64,000 nucleotides of DNA from Paenibacillus taichungensis (GCF_003287275.1 NZ_QEVW01000019.1:1-64000), one strand, 5' to 3'; numbered from the stretch's first letter, positions 8,484 through 18,140 are shown. The notes: generated from the sequence alone by a model not told the origin. Numbers and translations are program-made.

Positions 8484-8969
8484 ATGTCAGTACAGGTGGC
8501 TGTGATTATGGGCAGTAAGTCGGATTGGGAAACGATGAAGTATGCTTGTGAGGTGCTGGACGAGCTGGAGATTGGGTATGAAAAAAAGGTCGTATCCGCG
8601 CATCGCACGCCAGATTTGATGTTTGAATACGCGGAGCAAGCGATTGGCCGTGGATTCAAGGTTATCATTGCAGGTGCGGGCGGGGCAGCACATCTGCCCG
8701 GTATGGTCGCTTCCAAGACGATGCTTCCGGTCATTGGAGTTCCGGTGCAATCCAAGGCGCTAAATGGTCTCGATTCCTTGCTGTCCATTGTTCAAATGCC
8801 TGGTGGCATTCCCGTCGCAACGGTAGCGATTGGCAAGGCAGGTGCAACGAATGCCGGATTGCTTGCGGCTCAGATCATCGGTGCTTTTGACCAGGATGTC
8901 CAACGCCGCAGCGAAGCCCGCAGAGAGCGAATCAAACAAGAAGTGCTCGAAAGCAGTGACGAAATATGA
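8484..8969 (+). CDS. purE: N5-carboxyaminoimidazole ribonucleotide mutase
   Basis: Class I PurE (161 aa). It converts N5-CAIR, made by PurK, into CAIR. The N-terminal IMGSKSDWETM and the segment SAHRTPDLM carry the conserved active-site Ser, Asp and His. An open frame reaches back to 8301, but the family N-terminus and GGGAG at 8467-8471 place the start at the ATG at 8484. The upstream part is riboswitch leader. The stop overlaps the purK start (ATGA), indicating translational coupling. Confidence 0.96.
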   Translation: MSVQVAVIMGSKSDWETMKYACEVLDELEIGYEKKVVSAHRTPDLMFEYAEQAIGRGFKVIIAGAGGAAHLPGMVASKTMLPVIGVPVQSKALNGLDSLLSIVQMPGGIPVATVAIGKAGATNAGLLAAQIIGAFDQDVQRRSEARRERIKQEVLESSDEI

Positions 8970-10168
8970 CGAATACACAAATTCAACCCGGATCAGCAGG
9001 TAAAGCAGAACGTGTTCTGCTCCCAGGTAAAACAACCATCGGTGTTCTTGGAGGCGGGCAGCTTGGACGGATGCTGACACTTGCCGGAACAGCGATGGGG
9101 TATCGGTTCGTTACACTTGATCCGGCAGCTGATGCTCCTTGTGGACAAATTGCCGATCAGATTGAAGCGGGATATGACGATGAAAAGGCTGCAATCGAAC
9201 TGGCTCGGCAGTGTGATGTAATCACCTATGAGTTCGAGAATGTAGATGCAGATGTTGCTTCTCTCCTGGAACGGGAATCCTATGTACCGCAAGGAAGTGC
9301 GTTATTGTACACAACCCAGCATCGTTTGCGTGAAAAACGAGCCATTGAGGCGGCTGGTGTACGTGTAGCCCCTTACCGGGAAATTACAAGCAAGGACACC
9401 ATGAAGGCAGCCGTGAGTGAACTTGGTGTTCCTTGTGTACTGAAGACGGTGACAGGCGGATATGACGGCAAGGGTCAACGGGTTATTCGCGAAGCAAATC
9501 AGGGGCTAGCTGCTTATGAAGAACTTGCAGCTACCGGTGCGGAACTGGTATTGGAGCAATTTATCAAGTTTGACTGCGAGATTTCAGTGGTTGTTGCACG
9601 CAGCACGAATGGAGAGATTAAGACGTTCCCGCCTGCGGAGAACATTCATGTGAACAACATTTTGCATGCTTCGATTGTACCCGCAAGAGTGGCGACCGAA
9701 ATACAGATTGAAGCGCAGAAATTGGCGGCAGCAGTGGCTCAATCCATACAGGCCGTTGGATTGCTCGCAGTGGAATTGTTTGTTGCGGCAGATGGAAGAC
9801 TGTATGTGAATGAGCTGGCCCCTAGGCCGCATAATTCCGGCCACTATACGATGGAAGCCTGCGCCACATCGCAATTCGAACAGCATATTCGTGCGATTTG
9901 CGGATTGCCGCTTGGAGATACCTCATTATTGAGCCCGGTTGTTATGGTTAATGTGCTTGGAGAACATCTGGAAGGTATAATTGCCAGAACGGGTCAGGCT
10001 GACGCGGAAGCGTTGGAACTCGGTGTAATTCCTAAGCTTCATATATATGGTAAAACCGAAGCAAAGACAGGACGAAAAATGGGGCATGTCAATCTGCTCT
10101 GTCAGGATGTCGAAGAAGGATTACAATGGATTGAACAAACTAATCTTTGGAGGAATACAAATTTATGA
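8966..10168 (+). CDS. purK: N5-carboxyaminoimidazole ribonucleotide synthase
   Basis: An ATP-grasp enzyme (400 aa) that carboxylates AIR with bicarbonate and ATP. The N-terminal dinucleotide-like motif IGVLGGGQLGRML and the ATP-grasp segment KTVTGGYDGKGQ are visible, and the metal-binding C-terminal segment ELAPRPHNSGHYT is intact. It has four-base ATGA overlaps with both purE and purB. About 24 residues precede the first beta strand, a little longer than usual. Confidence 0.96.
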   Translation: MTNTQIQPGSAGKAERVLLPGKTTIGVLGGGQLGRMLTLAGTAMGYRFVTLDPAADAPCGQIADQIEAGYDDEKAAIELARQCDVITYEFENVDADVASLLERESYVPQGSALLYTTQHRLREKRAIEAAGVRVAPYREITSKDTMKAAVSELGVPCVLKTVTGGYDGKGQRVIREANQGLAAYEELAATGAELVLEQFIKFDCEISVVVARSTNGEIKTFPPAENIHVNNILHASIVPARVATEIQIEAQKLAAAVAQSIQAVGLLAVELFVAADGRLYVNELAPRPHNSGHYTMEACATSQFEQHIRAICGLPLGDTSLLSPVVMVNVLGEHLEGIIARTGQADAEALELGVIPKLHIYGKTEAKTGRKMGHVNLLCQDVEEGLQWIEQTNLWRNTNL

Positions 10169-11463
10169 TCGAACGTTATAGCAGACCCGAAATGAGAGCC
10201 ATCTGGACGGAGGAGAACAAATTCAAGTCATGGCTGGAAGTTGAAATTTGTGCATGTGAAGCTTGGGCGGAGCTTGGCGTCATTCCTAAGGAAGAAGCAG
10301 CATTGCTTCGTCAGAACGCTTCTTTTGACATCGACCGCATTTACGAGATTGAACAGGAAACACGTCATGACGTTATTGCTTTCACACGTACGGTATCTGA
10401 AAGTCTGGGTGCTGAGCGGAAATGGGTGCACTACGGACTGACTTCCACGGATGTCGTTGATACGGCTCTTGGATATGTACTGCGTCAGGCAAACGAAATC
10501 CTGGAACGTGACATTGTGAACTTTATCGAAATTTTACGTGAAAAAGCGAAGACCTATCAGCACACGCCAATGATGGGACGTACACATGGGGTACACGCGG
10601 AGCCTACGACGTTTGGTCTGAAAATGGCACTCTGGCATGAAGAAATGAAACGGAATTTGGAGCGTTTCCGCCACGCGGCAGACAACGTACAATACGGTAA
10701 AATCTCTGGAGCAGTTGGTACTTACGCGAACATTGATCCGTTTGTTGAAGAGTTTGTCTGCGAGAAGTTGGGTACGAAGCCTGCACCAATCTCGACTCAA
10801 ACGCTGCAACGTGACCGTCATGCAGAATACATGGCTACACTGGCATTGATCGCAACATCACTGGACAAGTTCGCTACAGAAGTACGTGCGCTGCAAAAGA
10901 GTGAGTTCCGTGAAGTGGAAGAGGCATTTGCAAAAGGTCAAAAAGGATCTTCGGCAATGCCGCACAAACGTAACCCAATCGGCAGTGAAAATATTTCCGG
11001 TCTGTCCCGCGTTATTCGCGGACATATGGTATCGGCATACGAAAACGTGACGCTGTGGCACGAGCGTGATATCTCGCATTCTTCCGTAGAGCGTATCATT
11101 CTGCCGGATGCAACGATGCTGCTGAACTACATGCTGAACCGTTTCGGTAACATTGTGAAGAACCTGACGGTATTCCCTGAAAATATGAAACGCAATATGG
11201 AGCGCACCTTCGGTGTACCATTCTCCGGTCGCGTAATGACGAAGTTGATCGACAAAGGTTTCAGCCGTGAGCAGGCATACGATACAGTTCAGCCACGTGC
11301 GATGCAAGCATGGGAAGAACAACGCCAGTTCCAGGATATCGTGAAATCCACACCGGAAATTACGGAAGTGCTGAGCGACGAGGAAATCGCAGATGCGTTC
11401 AACCCGTCATGGCACCTGAAGCATGTGGATACAATCTTCAAAAAACTTGGTTTGAACGACTAA
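10165..11463 (+). CDS. purB: Adenylosuccinate lyase
   Basis: Cleaves SAICAR to AICAR and adenylosuccinate to AMP, so it serves twice in purine synthesis. It is a member of the fumarase/aspartase superfamily. The flexible signature loop SSAMPHKRNP with the catalytic serine is present, as are TSTDVVDTA and MMGRTHGVHAEPT with the active-site His. The start is the ATG at 10165 (MIERYSRPEM), with GGAGG at 10149-10153; an in-frame codon at 10147 is rejected. About 432 aa, as in Bacillus. A 237-bp gap with a palindromic element separates it from purC. Confidence 0.97.
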   Translation: MIERYSRPEMRAIWTEENKFKSWLEVEICACEAWAELGVIPKEEAALLRQNASFDIDRIYEIEQETRHDVIAFTRTVSESLGAERKWVHYGLTSTDVVDTALGYVLRQANEILERDIVNFIEILREKAKTYQHTPMMGRTHGVHAEPTTFGLKMALWHEEMKRNLERFRHAADNVQYGKISGAVGTYANIDPFVEEFVCEKLGTKPAPISTQTLQRDRHAEYMATLALIATSLDKFATEVRALQKSEFREVEEAFAKGQKGSSAMPHKRNPIGSENISGLSRVIRGHMVSAYENVTLWHERDISHSSVERIILPDATMLLNYMLNRFGNIVKNLTVFPENMKRNMERTFGVPFSGRVMTKLIDKGFSREQAYDTVQPRAMQAWEEQRQFQDIVKSTPEITEVLSDEEIADAFNPSWHLKHVDTIFKKLGLND

Positions 11464-11519
11464 TATAATCCTTTCATAAGGCTAGAGAACAGAATGATGG
11501 GTCAGCAGGGAACGCAGAG

Positions 11520-11630
11520 GACAGAAATAAGCTGAAGAAGCGAAGCGTTCGCCTTTATCCCCGGATTTTCACTTTGAAAAAGTGGAATCAAAAAATCTGG
11601 GGATAACAGCGATCGGAAGATTGTTCTGTC
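11520..11630 (+). repeat. Dispersed palindromic element, copy A (purB-purC)
   Basis: A 111-bp imperfect palindrome. The outer stem is GACAGAA/TTCTGTC and the inner stem TATCCCCGGATTTT/AAAATCTGGGGATA. Segments shared with copies B-E are GAAGCGAAGCGTTCGCCTTT on the left and AACAGCGATCGGAAGA on the right. It fills most of the purB-purC gap. No coding frame with a ribosome site was seen in it. Confidence 0.8.
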
Positions 11631-11700
11631 ATCGGAGTGAAGTGTGCACCATCACGGCTCTGTTTATAGCCCTACATCTCCTGAAAGAAGGTGAGCCTCC

Positions 11701-12576
11701 ATGGCGCTGTCCACTGCGGCAGATCTCGTTAAAGCTCCTTTGTTATACAAGGGAAAAGTGCGTGAGTTGTACGATCTGGGTGAACATTTTCTCATCGTGG
11801 TTACGGACCGGATTTCGGCATTTGACTATGTGCTGGACCCGGCCGTTCCCGAGAAGGGCAATGTGCTTAATAAACTGAGCAGCTTCTGGTTTGAACTGAC
11901 GGACGACATGATGGATAACCACGTGGTGCATACGGATGTAAACCAATTGGGCGATGTCATCACTGATCCTGAACAGCTCAAAGACCGCATCATGGTGACC
12001 CGCAAAGCCGAACGCATTGATATTGAATGTGTGGTACGCGGATACATTACCGGAGGCGGGTGGAGACAATATGAGAAAAGCGGAGAGGTCAACGGCATCA
12101 AGCTGCCGGAGGGACTTCGCAAAAACGCCAAGCTCGACGTTCCCATCTTCACCCCAGCAGCTAAAAACGATGTCGGTCATGACGAAGACATTCCGATGGA
12201 TCGAATGAAAGAAATTGTCGGAGATGCTCTGGCGATTGAGCTTCAGGAAAAGAGCCTGCGTCTCTACGAATTCGCTCGCGACTATTGCGATCAGCGGGGC
12301 ATCATTCTCGCAGACTGCAAATTCGAGTTCGGCATGGTCGATGGCAAAGTCATTCTAATCGATGAAATCTTCACGCCAGACGCTTCTCGCTTCTGGGCCC
12401 AGGAGAATTATGCACTCGACATCGAGATCGACAGCATGGATAAAGAGCCAGTGCGTACCTATCTGTTAGGCAGCGATTGGGACAAGAACAGCAAACCTGA
12501 CCCGCTGCCACAAGAGGTAGTGGAGGCCACAACCGCAAGATACGTCGATATTTATAACCGTTTAACGGAAAAATAA
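11701..12576 (+). CDS. purC: Phosphoribosylaminoimidazole-succinocarboxamide synthase
   Basis: SAICAR synthetase (291 aa) joins CAIR and aspartate using ATP. The motifs YKGKVRELY, TDRISAFD, VRGYITGGGWRQY and the C-terminal IILADCKFEFG...LIDEIFTPDASRFW are typical. Length is that of the longer, yeast-like form rather than the ~240-residue B. subtilis form. The ATG at 11701 is preceded by AAGGTGAG. It is flanked on both sides by structured repeats, so the operon is not tightly packed here. Confidence 0.96.
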   Translation: MALSTAADLVKAPLLYKGKVRELYDLGEHFLIVVTDRISAFDYVLDPAVPEKGNVLNKLSSFWFELTDDMMDNHVVHTDVNQLGDVITDPEQLKDRIMVTRKAERIDIECVVRGYITGGGWRQYEKSGEVNGIKLPEGLRKNAKLDVPIFTPAAKNDVGHDEDIPMDRMKEIVGDALAIELQEKSLRLYEFARDYCDQRGIILADCKFEFGMVDGKVILIDEIFTPDASRFWAQENYALDIEIDSMDKEPVRTYLLGSDWDKNSKPDPLPQEVVEATTARYVDIYNRLTEK

Positions 12577-12608
12577 GTTTGAGTAAGGGACGTTTGAGTG
12601 TAGGCTAC

Positions 12609-12731
12609 GGGAAAGTTTGGCTTTCGATCGCTGTTGCCCCCGGAATGTTTGGATTGGAATCCTTTCTTCAAAAGGAAACATTCCGGTTGCAAAGGCGAGC
12701 GCTAACGCTTCTCCAGCTCAAATTTTTCCCT
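12609..12731 (-). repeat. Dispersed palindromic element, copy B (purC-purS, inverted)
   Basis: Read on the minus strand it has the same arm segments as copy A: GAGAAGCG-TAGCGCTCGCCTTT (one extra base) on the left and AACAGCGATCGAAAG on the right. Its inner stem (GGAATGTTTCC/GGAAACATTCC) and its outer stem (GGGAAA/TTTCCC) have different sequences from copy A but remain complementary. Confidence 0.75.
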
Positions 12732-12942
12732 CCACCAGTCTCATACTGGGGGTAGGGCAATTAGAGCGGTGGCTTCCCACAGATAGGGAAGCCTGAAAAA
12801 ATTACGAGAATTAAATTCATTGATTACTAAACTATTTTATAGACCATTCACTTTTTTCACGTAATGGTCAGGCTCGACCATTACCCACCGTGCAACGTAA
12901 AGGGTTTAGGCCTTTAAAAAAACGTCGTATGGACTAGCGGAG

Positions 12943-13064
12943 GGGCGGAATTGTTCTTAAAGGAGCGATAGCGTTCGCCTTTGTCCCCGGGTTTTGACCG
13001 CACAGCGGTTCAAAACAATTCAGAAAAACCTGGGGACAACAGCGACCGGAAGAACAATCCGCCC
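12943..13064 (+). repeat. Dispersed palindromic element, copy C (purC-purS)
   Basis: A 122-bp copy with the longest outer stem (GGGCGGA-TTGTTCTT against AAGAACAA-TCCGCCC) and inner stem GTCCCCGGGTTTT/AAACCTGGGGAC. Conserved segments are GGAGCGATAGCGTTCGCC and AACAGCGACCGGAAGA. Confidence 0.8.
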
Positions 13065-13143
13065 AGGAGCAAGCTCCCAAGTCACTTTTTTTAACAGCGT
13101 AAAGCATTTATCCCGTTCATTACTGAGGAGGAACATAAGGATC

Positions 13144-13389
13144 ATGATTAAAGCAACCGTCTATGTCACTATTAAGCAAAGCGTTCTCGACCCGCAAGGA
13201 GTAGCTGTTCAAGGTGCCCTGCACTCGATGGGATTCAATGAAGTGGAAAGTGTACGGATTGGTAAAGTCATGGAACTGACTCTGGATACAACAGACCGTG
13301 CGGAAGCGGAGAAACGATTGACAGTAATGTGTGAGAAGCTGCTGGCTAACACCGTTGTTGAAGATTACCGCTACGAATTGGAGGGTTAA
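13144..13389 (+). CDS. purS: Phosphoribosylformylglycinamidine synthase subunit PurS
   Basis: An 81-residue small subunit of the PurS-PurQ-PurL FGAM synthase, needed to carry ammonia from PurQ to PurL. It begins MIKATVYVTIKQSVLDPQG, the normal N-terminus. A longer in-frame extension back to 12994 runs through repeat copy C and is rejected; GAGGAGG at 13125-13131 serves the ATG at 13144. Four bases separate it from purQ. Confidence 0.96.
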   Translation: MIKATVYVTIKQSVLDPQGVAVQGALHSMGFNEVESVRIGKVMELTLDTTDRAEAEKRLTVMCEKLLANTVVEDYRYELEG

Positions 13390-13393
13390 TCCC

Positions 13394-14083
13394 ATGAAAT
13401 TTGCAGTTCTTGTGTTTCCTGGATCCAACTGCGACATCGACTGTTACAAAGCAGTAGAAGATGCGATTGGACAAGAGGTTGATTATGTATGGCACACGGC
13501 TACAGATTTATCGGCTTATGATTGTATCCTTGTTCCAGGTGGTTTCTCTTATGGAGACTATCTGCGCTGCGGAGCGATCTCCCGTTTTGCACCCGTAATG
13601 AATGAGGTAGCTAAGGCTGCTGAACAAGGTAAATATATTCTCGGCATTTGCAACGGATTCCAGATCCTCACTGAGGCAGGATTGCTTCCTGGCGCGTTGA
13701 TCCGCAACATGTCGCTGAAATTCCGTTGTCACGATACGGTGTTGAAAGTGGCGAATGCAGATACTCCATTTACACGTGACTATGCACCTGGGGAAGAGAT
13801 CGTTATTCCTATTGCTCACGGTGAAGGAAACTATTACTGTGACGAAGAAACACTAGCAAGTTTGCAGGCAAACAACCAGATCGTCTTTACGTATGGCAGC
13901 AACCCGAACGGTTCCCTGGGTGATATCGCGGGAATCTGTAATGAGGGTGGAAATGTGGTTGGCATGATGCCACATCCAGAGCGCGCGGTGGACTCACTGC
14001 TGGGTTCGGAAGACGGCAAACGTATGTTTACATCTATTTTGAAAGCATGGAGGGATCGGCATGACGCAGCAGCTATCCGCTAA
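13394..14083 (+). CDS. purQ: Phosphoribosylformylglycinamidine synthase subunit PurQ
   Basis: The glutaminase subunit (229 aa), which supplies ammonia to PurL. It is a class I glutamine amidotransferase fold with nucleophile Cys86 in GICNGFQ and the His/Glu pair in MPHPERAV. The start is the ATG at 13394 with GGAGGG eight bases before it. It overlaps purL by 23 bp, implying coupled translation and matched subunit amounts. Confidence 0.97.
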   Translation: MKFAVLVFPGSNCDIDCYKAVEDAIGQEVDYVWHTATDLSAYDCILVPGGFSYGDYLRCGAISRFAPVMNEVAKAAEQGKYILGICNGFQILTEAGLLPGALIRNMSLKFRCHDTVLKVANADTPFTRDYAPGEEIVIPIAHGEGNYYCDEETLASLQANNQIVFTYGSNPNGSLGDIAGICNEGGNVVGMMPHPERAVDSLLGSEDGKRMFTSILKAWRDRHDAAAIR

Positions 14084-16304
14084 GGAACCGACGGCAGAAC
14101 AGGTCGCAGAACATAAACTTTACGCACAAATGGGCGTGTCTGACAGCGAGTATGAGCTGATCTGTGAGTTCATGGGGCGTAAGCCGAACTACACGGAAAT
14201 TGGTGTTTTCAGTGTGATGTGGTCGGAGCACTGCGCTTATAAAAACTCCAAGCCATTGCTGCGCCGTTTCCCAACCACTGGACCACGTGTCCTGATGGGA
14301 CCTGGTGAAGGTGCCGGTATCGTGGATATCGGTGACAATCAGGCCGTTGTATTCAAAATTGAAAGCCATAACCATCCTTCCGCGGTTGAGCCTTATCAAG
14401 GTGCGGCAACAGGTGTGGGCGGCATTATCCGTGATATTTTCTCCATGGGTGCAAGACCCGTAGCAATACTGAACTCCCTGCGTTTCGGTAAGCTGGAGAG
14501 CGATCGCGTTAAATATTTGTTCGAACATGTGGTAGCGGGTATTGCTGGATACGGTAACTGTATCGGTATTCCTACCGTTGGTGGCGAAGTGATGTTTGAT
14601 GAGAGCTATGAAGGTAATCCGCTGGTTAACGCGATGTGTGTGGGTCTGATTGATCATGACAAGATTCAGCGCGGTGTAGCTAAAGGCGTAGGTAACCCGG
14701 TTTACTATGTGGGCCCGCCAACAGGCCGTGATGGAATTCATGGAGCAACCTTTGCATCGGTTGAACTGACGGAAGAATCCGAGTCCCAACGGACAGCGGT
14801 TCAGGTCGGTGATCCGTTTATGGAGAAACTGGTAATGGAATCCTGTCTGGAATTGATCGACACGGGCATCGTGCTCGGGATTCAGGATATGGGTGCTGCT
14901 GGTCTGACATGTTCGAGTGCAGAGATGGCAAGTAAAGCGGGTAACGGTCTGGAATTGTATCTGGATCAGGTACCACAGCGTGAAGAAGGCATGACGCCTT
15001 ACGAGATGATGTTGTCCGAGTCCCAGGAACGGATGTTGTTCGTTGTTGAGCCGAAGGATGAGGCGCAGGCGATGGAAATCTTTGAACGTTGGGGCGTAAT
15101 CTGTGCGAAAGTCGGTAAAGTAACGGATGACGGACGTCTGAAATTGATCCACCACGGTGAAGTGGTTGGAGATATGCCAGTAACGGCACTGGTTGACGAA
15201 TGTCCAGTGTACGACAAACCTTCTTCTGTACCTGCATACTATGAGCAAAGTGCTTCCATCGACACGCTTCGTTACGACGAAGTGTCGGATCTCGGCGGAG
15301 CGCTGAAACAAGTGCTGGCTTCACCAACAGTAGCAAGTAAAAAATGGATTTATGATCAATACGATTACATGGTACGTACAAGCACTGCCGTTCGTCCGGG
15401 GTCGGATGCAGCCGTAGTCACGATTCGTGGCACACGCAAAGGTCTCGCGATGACAACGGACTGTAATGGACGTTATGTATATCTGGATCCAGAAGTAGGC
15501 GGACGGATTGCAGTCAGTGAAGCTGCCCGTAACATTGTATGTTCCGGTGCAGAGCCACTCGCGATTACGGACAACCTGAACTTTGGTAACCCGGAGAAGC
15601 CGGATATTTTCTGGCAGATGGAAAAAGCAGTAGACGGTATGGCGGAAGCTTGCCGCGTGCTGGATACGCCAGTTATCGGTGGTAATGTGAGTCTGTACAA
15701 CGAAAACGCTAAAGGCTCTATCTATCCAACACCAGTGGTTGGTATGGTTGGTCTCGTTCATGATACAGATCACATCACAACACAAGCATTCAAATCCGAA
15801 GGTGATGTTATCATCCTCCTCGGTGAAACAAAAGCTGAGCTGGGTGGCAGCGAGCTGCAATACGCGGTTCATGGCCAGACGGAAGGTCGTCCGCCAGAAC
15901 TGAATTTGCAAACGGAAAAAGCGTTGCTCAGCACCGTGCTGGAAGCTATTCAATCCGGTCTTGTTCGCTCGGCACATGACTTGTCTGAAGGCGGCTTGGC
16001 TGTTGCACTCGCAGAGTCTTGTATCAGTGGTAACGTTGGAGCACAGGTGAATGTCGAGACTGCACTGCGGGCAGATCACGCCCTATTCAGTGAGAGCCAA
16101 TCTCGTATTTTGCTGTCGACTTCGCCGGAGCAAGCAGGTAAGCTGGAAGCTTTTGTACGTGAACGTGGTGTGCCTGTAGCTGTTATTGGACGTGTAGAAG
16201 GAAGTAACCTGACAATTGAATTGAACGGAACATCAGCCGTGAACGAACCTGTAGGAGGTTTAACTCAGGTCTGGGAGGATGCGATTCCATGTCTCATGAA
16301 CTGA
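14061..16304 (+). CDS. purL: Phosphoribosylformylglycinamidine synthase subunit PurL
   Basis: The ATP-dependent synthetase subunit of FGAM synthase (747 aa), the small form used with PurS and PurQ. The AIRS-type N-terminal motif MWSEHCAYKNSKPLL and the nucleotide-binding KIESHNHPSAVEPYQGAATG are visible, as is the second AIRS domain (GGNVSLYNE, HDLSEGGLAVALAE). It overlaps purQ upstream and purF downstream (16 bp). Long open frames on the opposite strand here are codon-bias shadows. Confidence 0.97.
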   Translation: MTQQLSAKEPTAEQVAEHKLYAQMGVSDSEYELICEFMGRKPNYTEIGVFSVMWSEHCAYKNSKPLLRRFPTTGPRVLMGPGEGAGIVDIGDNQAVVFKIESHNHPSAVEPYQGAATGVGGIIRDIFSMGARPVAILNSLRFGKLESDRVKYLFEHVVAGIAGYGNCIGIPTVGGEVMFDESYEGNPLVNAMCVGLIDHDKIQRGVAKGVGNPVYYVGPPTGRDGIHGATFASVELTEESESQRTAVQVGDPFMEKLVMESCLELIDTGIVLGIQDMGAAGLTCSSAEMASKAGNGLELYLDQVPQREEGMTPYEMMLSESQERMLFVVEPKDEAQAMEIFERWGVICAKVGKVTDDGRLKLIHHGEVVGDMPVTALVDECPVYDKPSSVPAYYEQSASIDTLRYDEVSDLGGALKQVLASPTVASKKWIYDQYDYMVRTSTAVRPGSDAAVVTIRGTRKGLAMTTDCNGRYVYLDPEVGGRIAVSEAARNIVCSGAEPLAITDNLNFGNPEKPDIFWQMEKAVDGMAEACRVLDTPVIGGNVSLYNENAKGSIYPTPVVGMVGLVHDTDHITTQAFKSEGDVIILLGETKAELGGSELQYAVHGQTEGRPPELNLQTEKALLSTVLEAIQSGLVRSAHDLSEGGLAVALAESCISGNVGAQVNVETALRADHALFSESQSRILLSTSPEQAGKLEAFVRERGVPVAVIGRVEGSNLTIELNGTSAVNEPVGGLTQVWEDAIPCLMN

Positions 16305-17767
16305 CGACAGGACCATTGTGGACAGGTGATTATTATAACGAAGGGTCCGGCAAGGAAGGACTCGACAAATTAAAGGAAGAATGCGGAGTATTCGGGGTGT
16401 TCAAACATCCTGACGCCGCATCGCTATCCTATTATGGCCTGCATGCCCTTCAACACCGGGGTGAAGAAAGTGCAGGGATGTGTGTAAGTGACGGTAACGA
16501 GTTTCACTACCACCGTGGTATGGGTCTGGTGAAGGAAGTCTTCACCAAAGACCTGATGCAGACGTTAACCGGGGATATCTCCATCGGACACGTTCGTTAT
16601 TCAACGAGTGGTGACAGTAAGCTGACGAACGCACAACCATTGGTATTCAAATACCGTGATGGTGATCTGGCTGTAGCAACGAACGGAAACATTGTAAATG
16701 CGCCAACAATCCGGCGTGAATTGGAGCAGGGCGGATCCATTTTTCAAACGACCAGTGATACCGAAGTTATTGCCCATCTAATCGCGAGATCTTCCAAAGG
16801 ATTGGTAGAAGCTGCGAAGGATGCGTTCCAACGGATTGTGGGTGGTTATGCATTTCTGATCATGACCAACGACAAGTTGCTGGTTGCTTCTGATCCCCAT
16901 GGTCTGCGTCCGCTCACAATGGGTAAATTGGGAGATGCTTATCTGTTTGCATCCGAAACATGTGCGCTGGAGACGATTGGCGCAGAGTTGATTCGTGACA
17001 TTGAGCCAGGCGAACTGTTGGTACTGGATGCGGATGGTCTTCATGAAGACCGCTTTGATCATCACAAACACCGCAAGGCACTGTGCGCGATGGAGTATAT
17101 CTACTTTGCCCGTCCGGACAGTGACATGAATGGTGCAAACCAGCACGCTGCGCGTAAACGGATGGGCAGCCGGATGGCGATTGAGTCGTTTGTCGATGCA
17201 GATCTGGTAACAGGTGTACCGGACTCCAGTATTTCCGCGGCAATTGGCTACGCCGAGCAGACAGGGATTCCGTATGAGATGGGTATGATCAAAAACAAAT
17301 ACACCGGACGTACGTTTATCCAGCCAAGCCAGGAACTGCGGGAGCAAGGCGTGAAGATGAAACTGAGCGCCGTGCGCCGTGTGGTAGAAGGCAAACGCGT
17401 GGTCATGATTGACGACTCCATCGTACGGGGAACCACTTCCCGCCGGATCGTAAACATGCTGCGGGATGCCGGAGCAACAGAGGTGCATGTACGGATTACA
17501 TCACCACCGTTCAAAAACCCGTGCTTCTACGGTATTGATACGCCTGACAGTCGCGAATTGATTGCCTCTCAACTGTCGGTGGAAGAAATTTGCCGTGAAA
17601 TCAACGCGGACTCCCTGTCATTCCTCAGCCCCGATGGGCTGATTACATCGATTCAGGGAGATAATCAGGATGACTACAAAGGCGGGCTTTGCCTCGCATG
17701 CTTTGATAATGATTATCCAACCCGCCTCGATTTCGGCGGCGAAGAGAAATTCGGCTGTAGCTGCTAG
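16289..17767 (+). CDS. purF: Amidophosphoribosyltransferase
   Basis: The first committed step: PRPP plus glutamine gives phosphoribosylamine. It is an N-terminal nucleophile glutaminase with Cys32 in KEECGVFGV, exposed after removal of the residues before it. The PRPP loop is VVMIDDSIVRGTTS. The C-terminal cysteines (CFYGID, CLACFDNDY, FGCSC) fit the [4Fe-4S] cluster of Bacillus-type PurF. The segment before Cys32 is 31 residues, longer than the 11-residue propeptide of B. subtilis, but GGGAGG at 16273-16278 supports the ATG at 16289. Confidence 0.96.
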   Translation: MSHELTTGPLWTGDYYNEGSGKEGLDKLKEECGVFGVFKHPDAASLSYYGLHALQHRGEESAGMCVSDGNEFHYHRGMGLVKEVFTKDLMQTLTGDISIGHVRYSTSGDSKLTNAQPLVFKYRDGDLAVATNGNIVNAPTIRRELEQGGSIFQTTSDTEVIAHLIARSSKGLVEAAKDAFQRIVGGYAFLIMTNDKLLVASDPHGLRPLTMGKLGDAYLFASETCALETIGAELIRDIEPGELLVLDADGLHEDRFDHHKHRKALCAMEYIYFARPDSDMNGANQHAARKRMGSRMAIESFVDADLVTGVPDSSISAAIGYAEQTGIPYEMGMIKNKYTGRTFIQPSQELREQGVKMKLSAVRRVVEGKRVVMIDDSIVRGTTSRRIVNMLRDAGATEVHVRITSPPFKNPCFYGIDTPDSRELIASQLSVEEICREINADSLSFLSPDGLITSIQGDNQDDYKGGLCLACFDNDYPTRLDFGGEEKFGCSC

Positions 17768-18140
17768 CCCTTAAGCCCCGCCTTGCGGAGCAACAGGGGC
17801 TCAGGCAGCGATGCGAAGCAGCTGCCCCGGGTCGCAGCCCGAGCCCTTAAGCCCCGCCTTGCGGAGCAACAGGGGCCCAGGCAGCAAGGCGAAGCAGCTG
17901 CCCCCTGGCGTAGCCCAGCCCTTAAGCCCCGCCTTGCGGAGCAACAGGGGCCCAAGCAGCCAGACGAAGCAGCTGCCCCGGGTCGCAGCCCGAGCCCTTA
18001 AGCCCCGCCTTGCGGAGCAACAGGGGCCCAGGCAGCCAAGCGAAGCAGCTGCCCCCTGGCGTAGCCCAGCTCTTAAGCCCCGCCTTGCGGAGCAACAGGG
18101 GCTCAGGCAGCCAGGCGAAGCAGCTGCCTCCGGGCTTGCC
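17766..18140 (+). repeat. Tandem array of five 75/76-bp GC-rich hairpin units
   Basis: Units start at 17766, 17842, 17917, 17993 and 18068. Each contains GCCCCGCCTTGCGGAGCAAC closing on AGGGGC, then GGCAGC paired with GCTGCC. Units 1 and 3 end with the linker GGGTCGCAGCCCG and units 2 and 4 with CTGGCGTAGCCC, giving a higher-order period of 151 bp. Unit 5 is divergent at its end. Period 75/76 is not a multiple of three, so frames through the array are not coding. It begins at the purF stop codon. Confidence 0.9.

Larger units (their letters stand above)
12577..13143. other. 567-bp purC-purS gap rich in inverted repeats
   Basis: No gene is supported here. The gap holds palindromic element copies B (inverted) and C. 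It also holds two simple hairpins, GGCTTCCC/GGGAAGCC at 12772-12794 and GTAATGGTC/GACCATTAC at 12861-12884. None ends in a T-run, so none is an obvious terminator. The purS ribosome site GAGGAGG lies at 13125-13131. Confidence 0.7.

Noticed and set aside
12994..13143. 50-codon N-terminal extension of PurS
   Set aside because: It lies in palindromic repeat copy C, whereas a good ribosome site and the family N-terminus place the start at 13144.
14073..15311. A 412-codon open frame antisense to purL
   Set aside because: A shadow of purL codon bias. It has no ribosome site, no recognisable domain, and purL is intact on the other strand.
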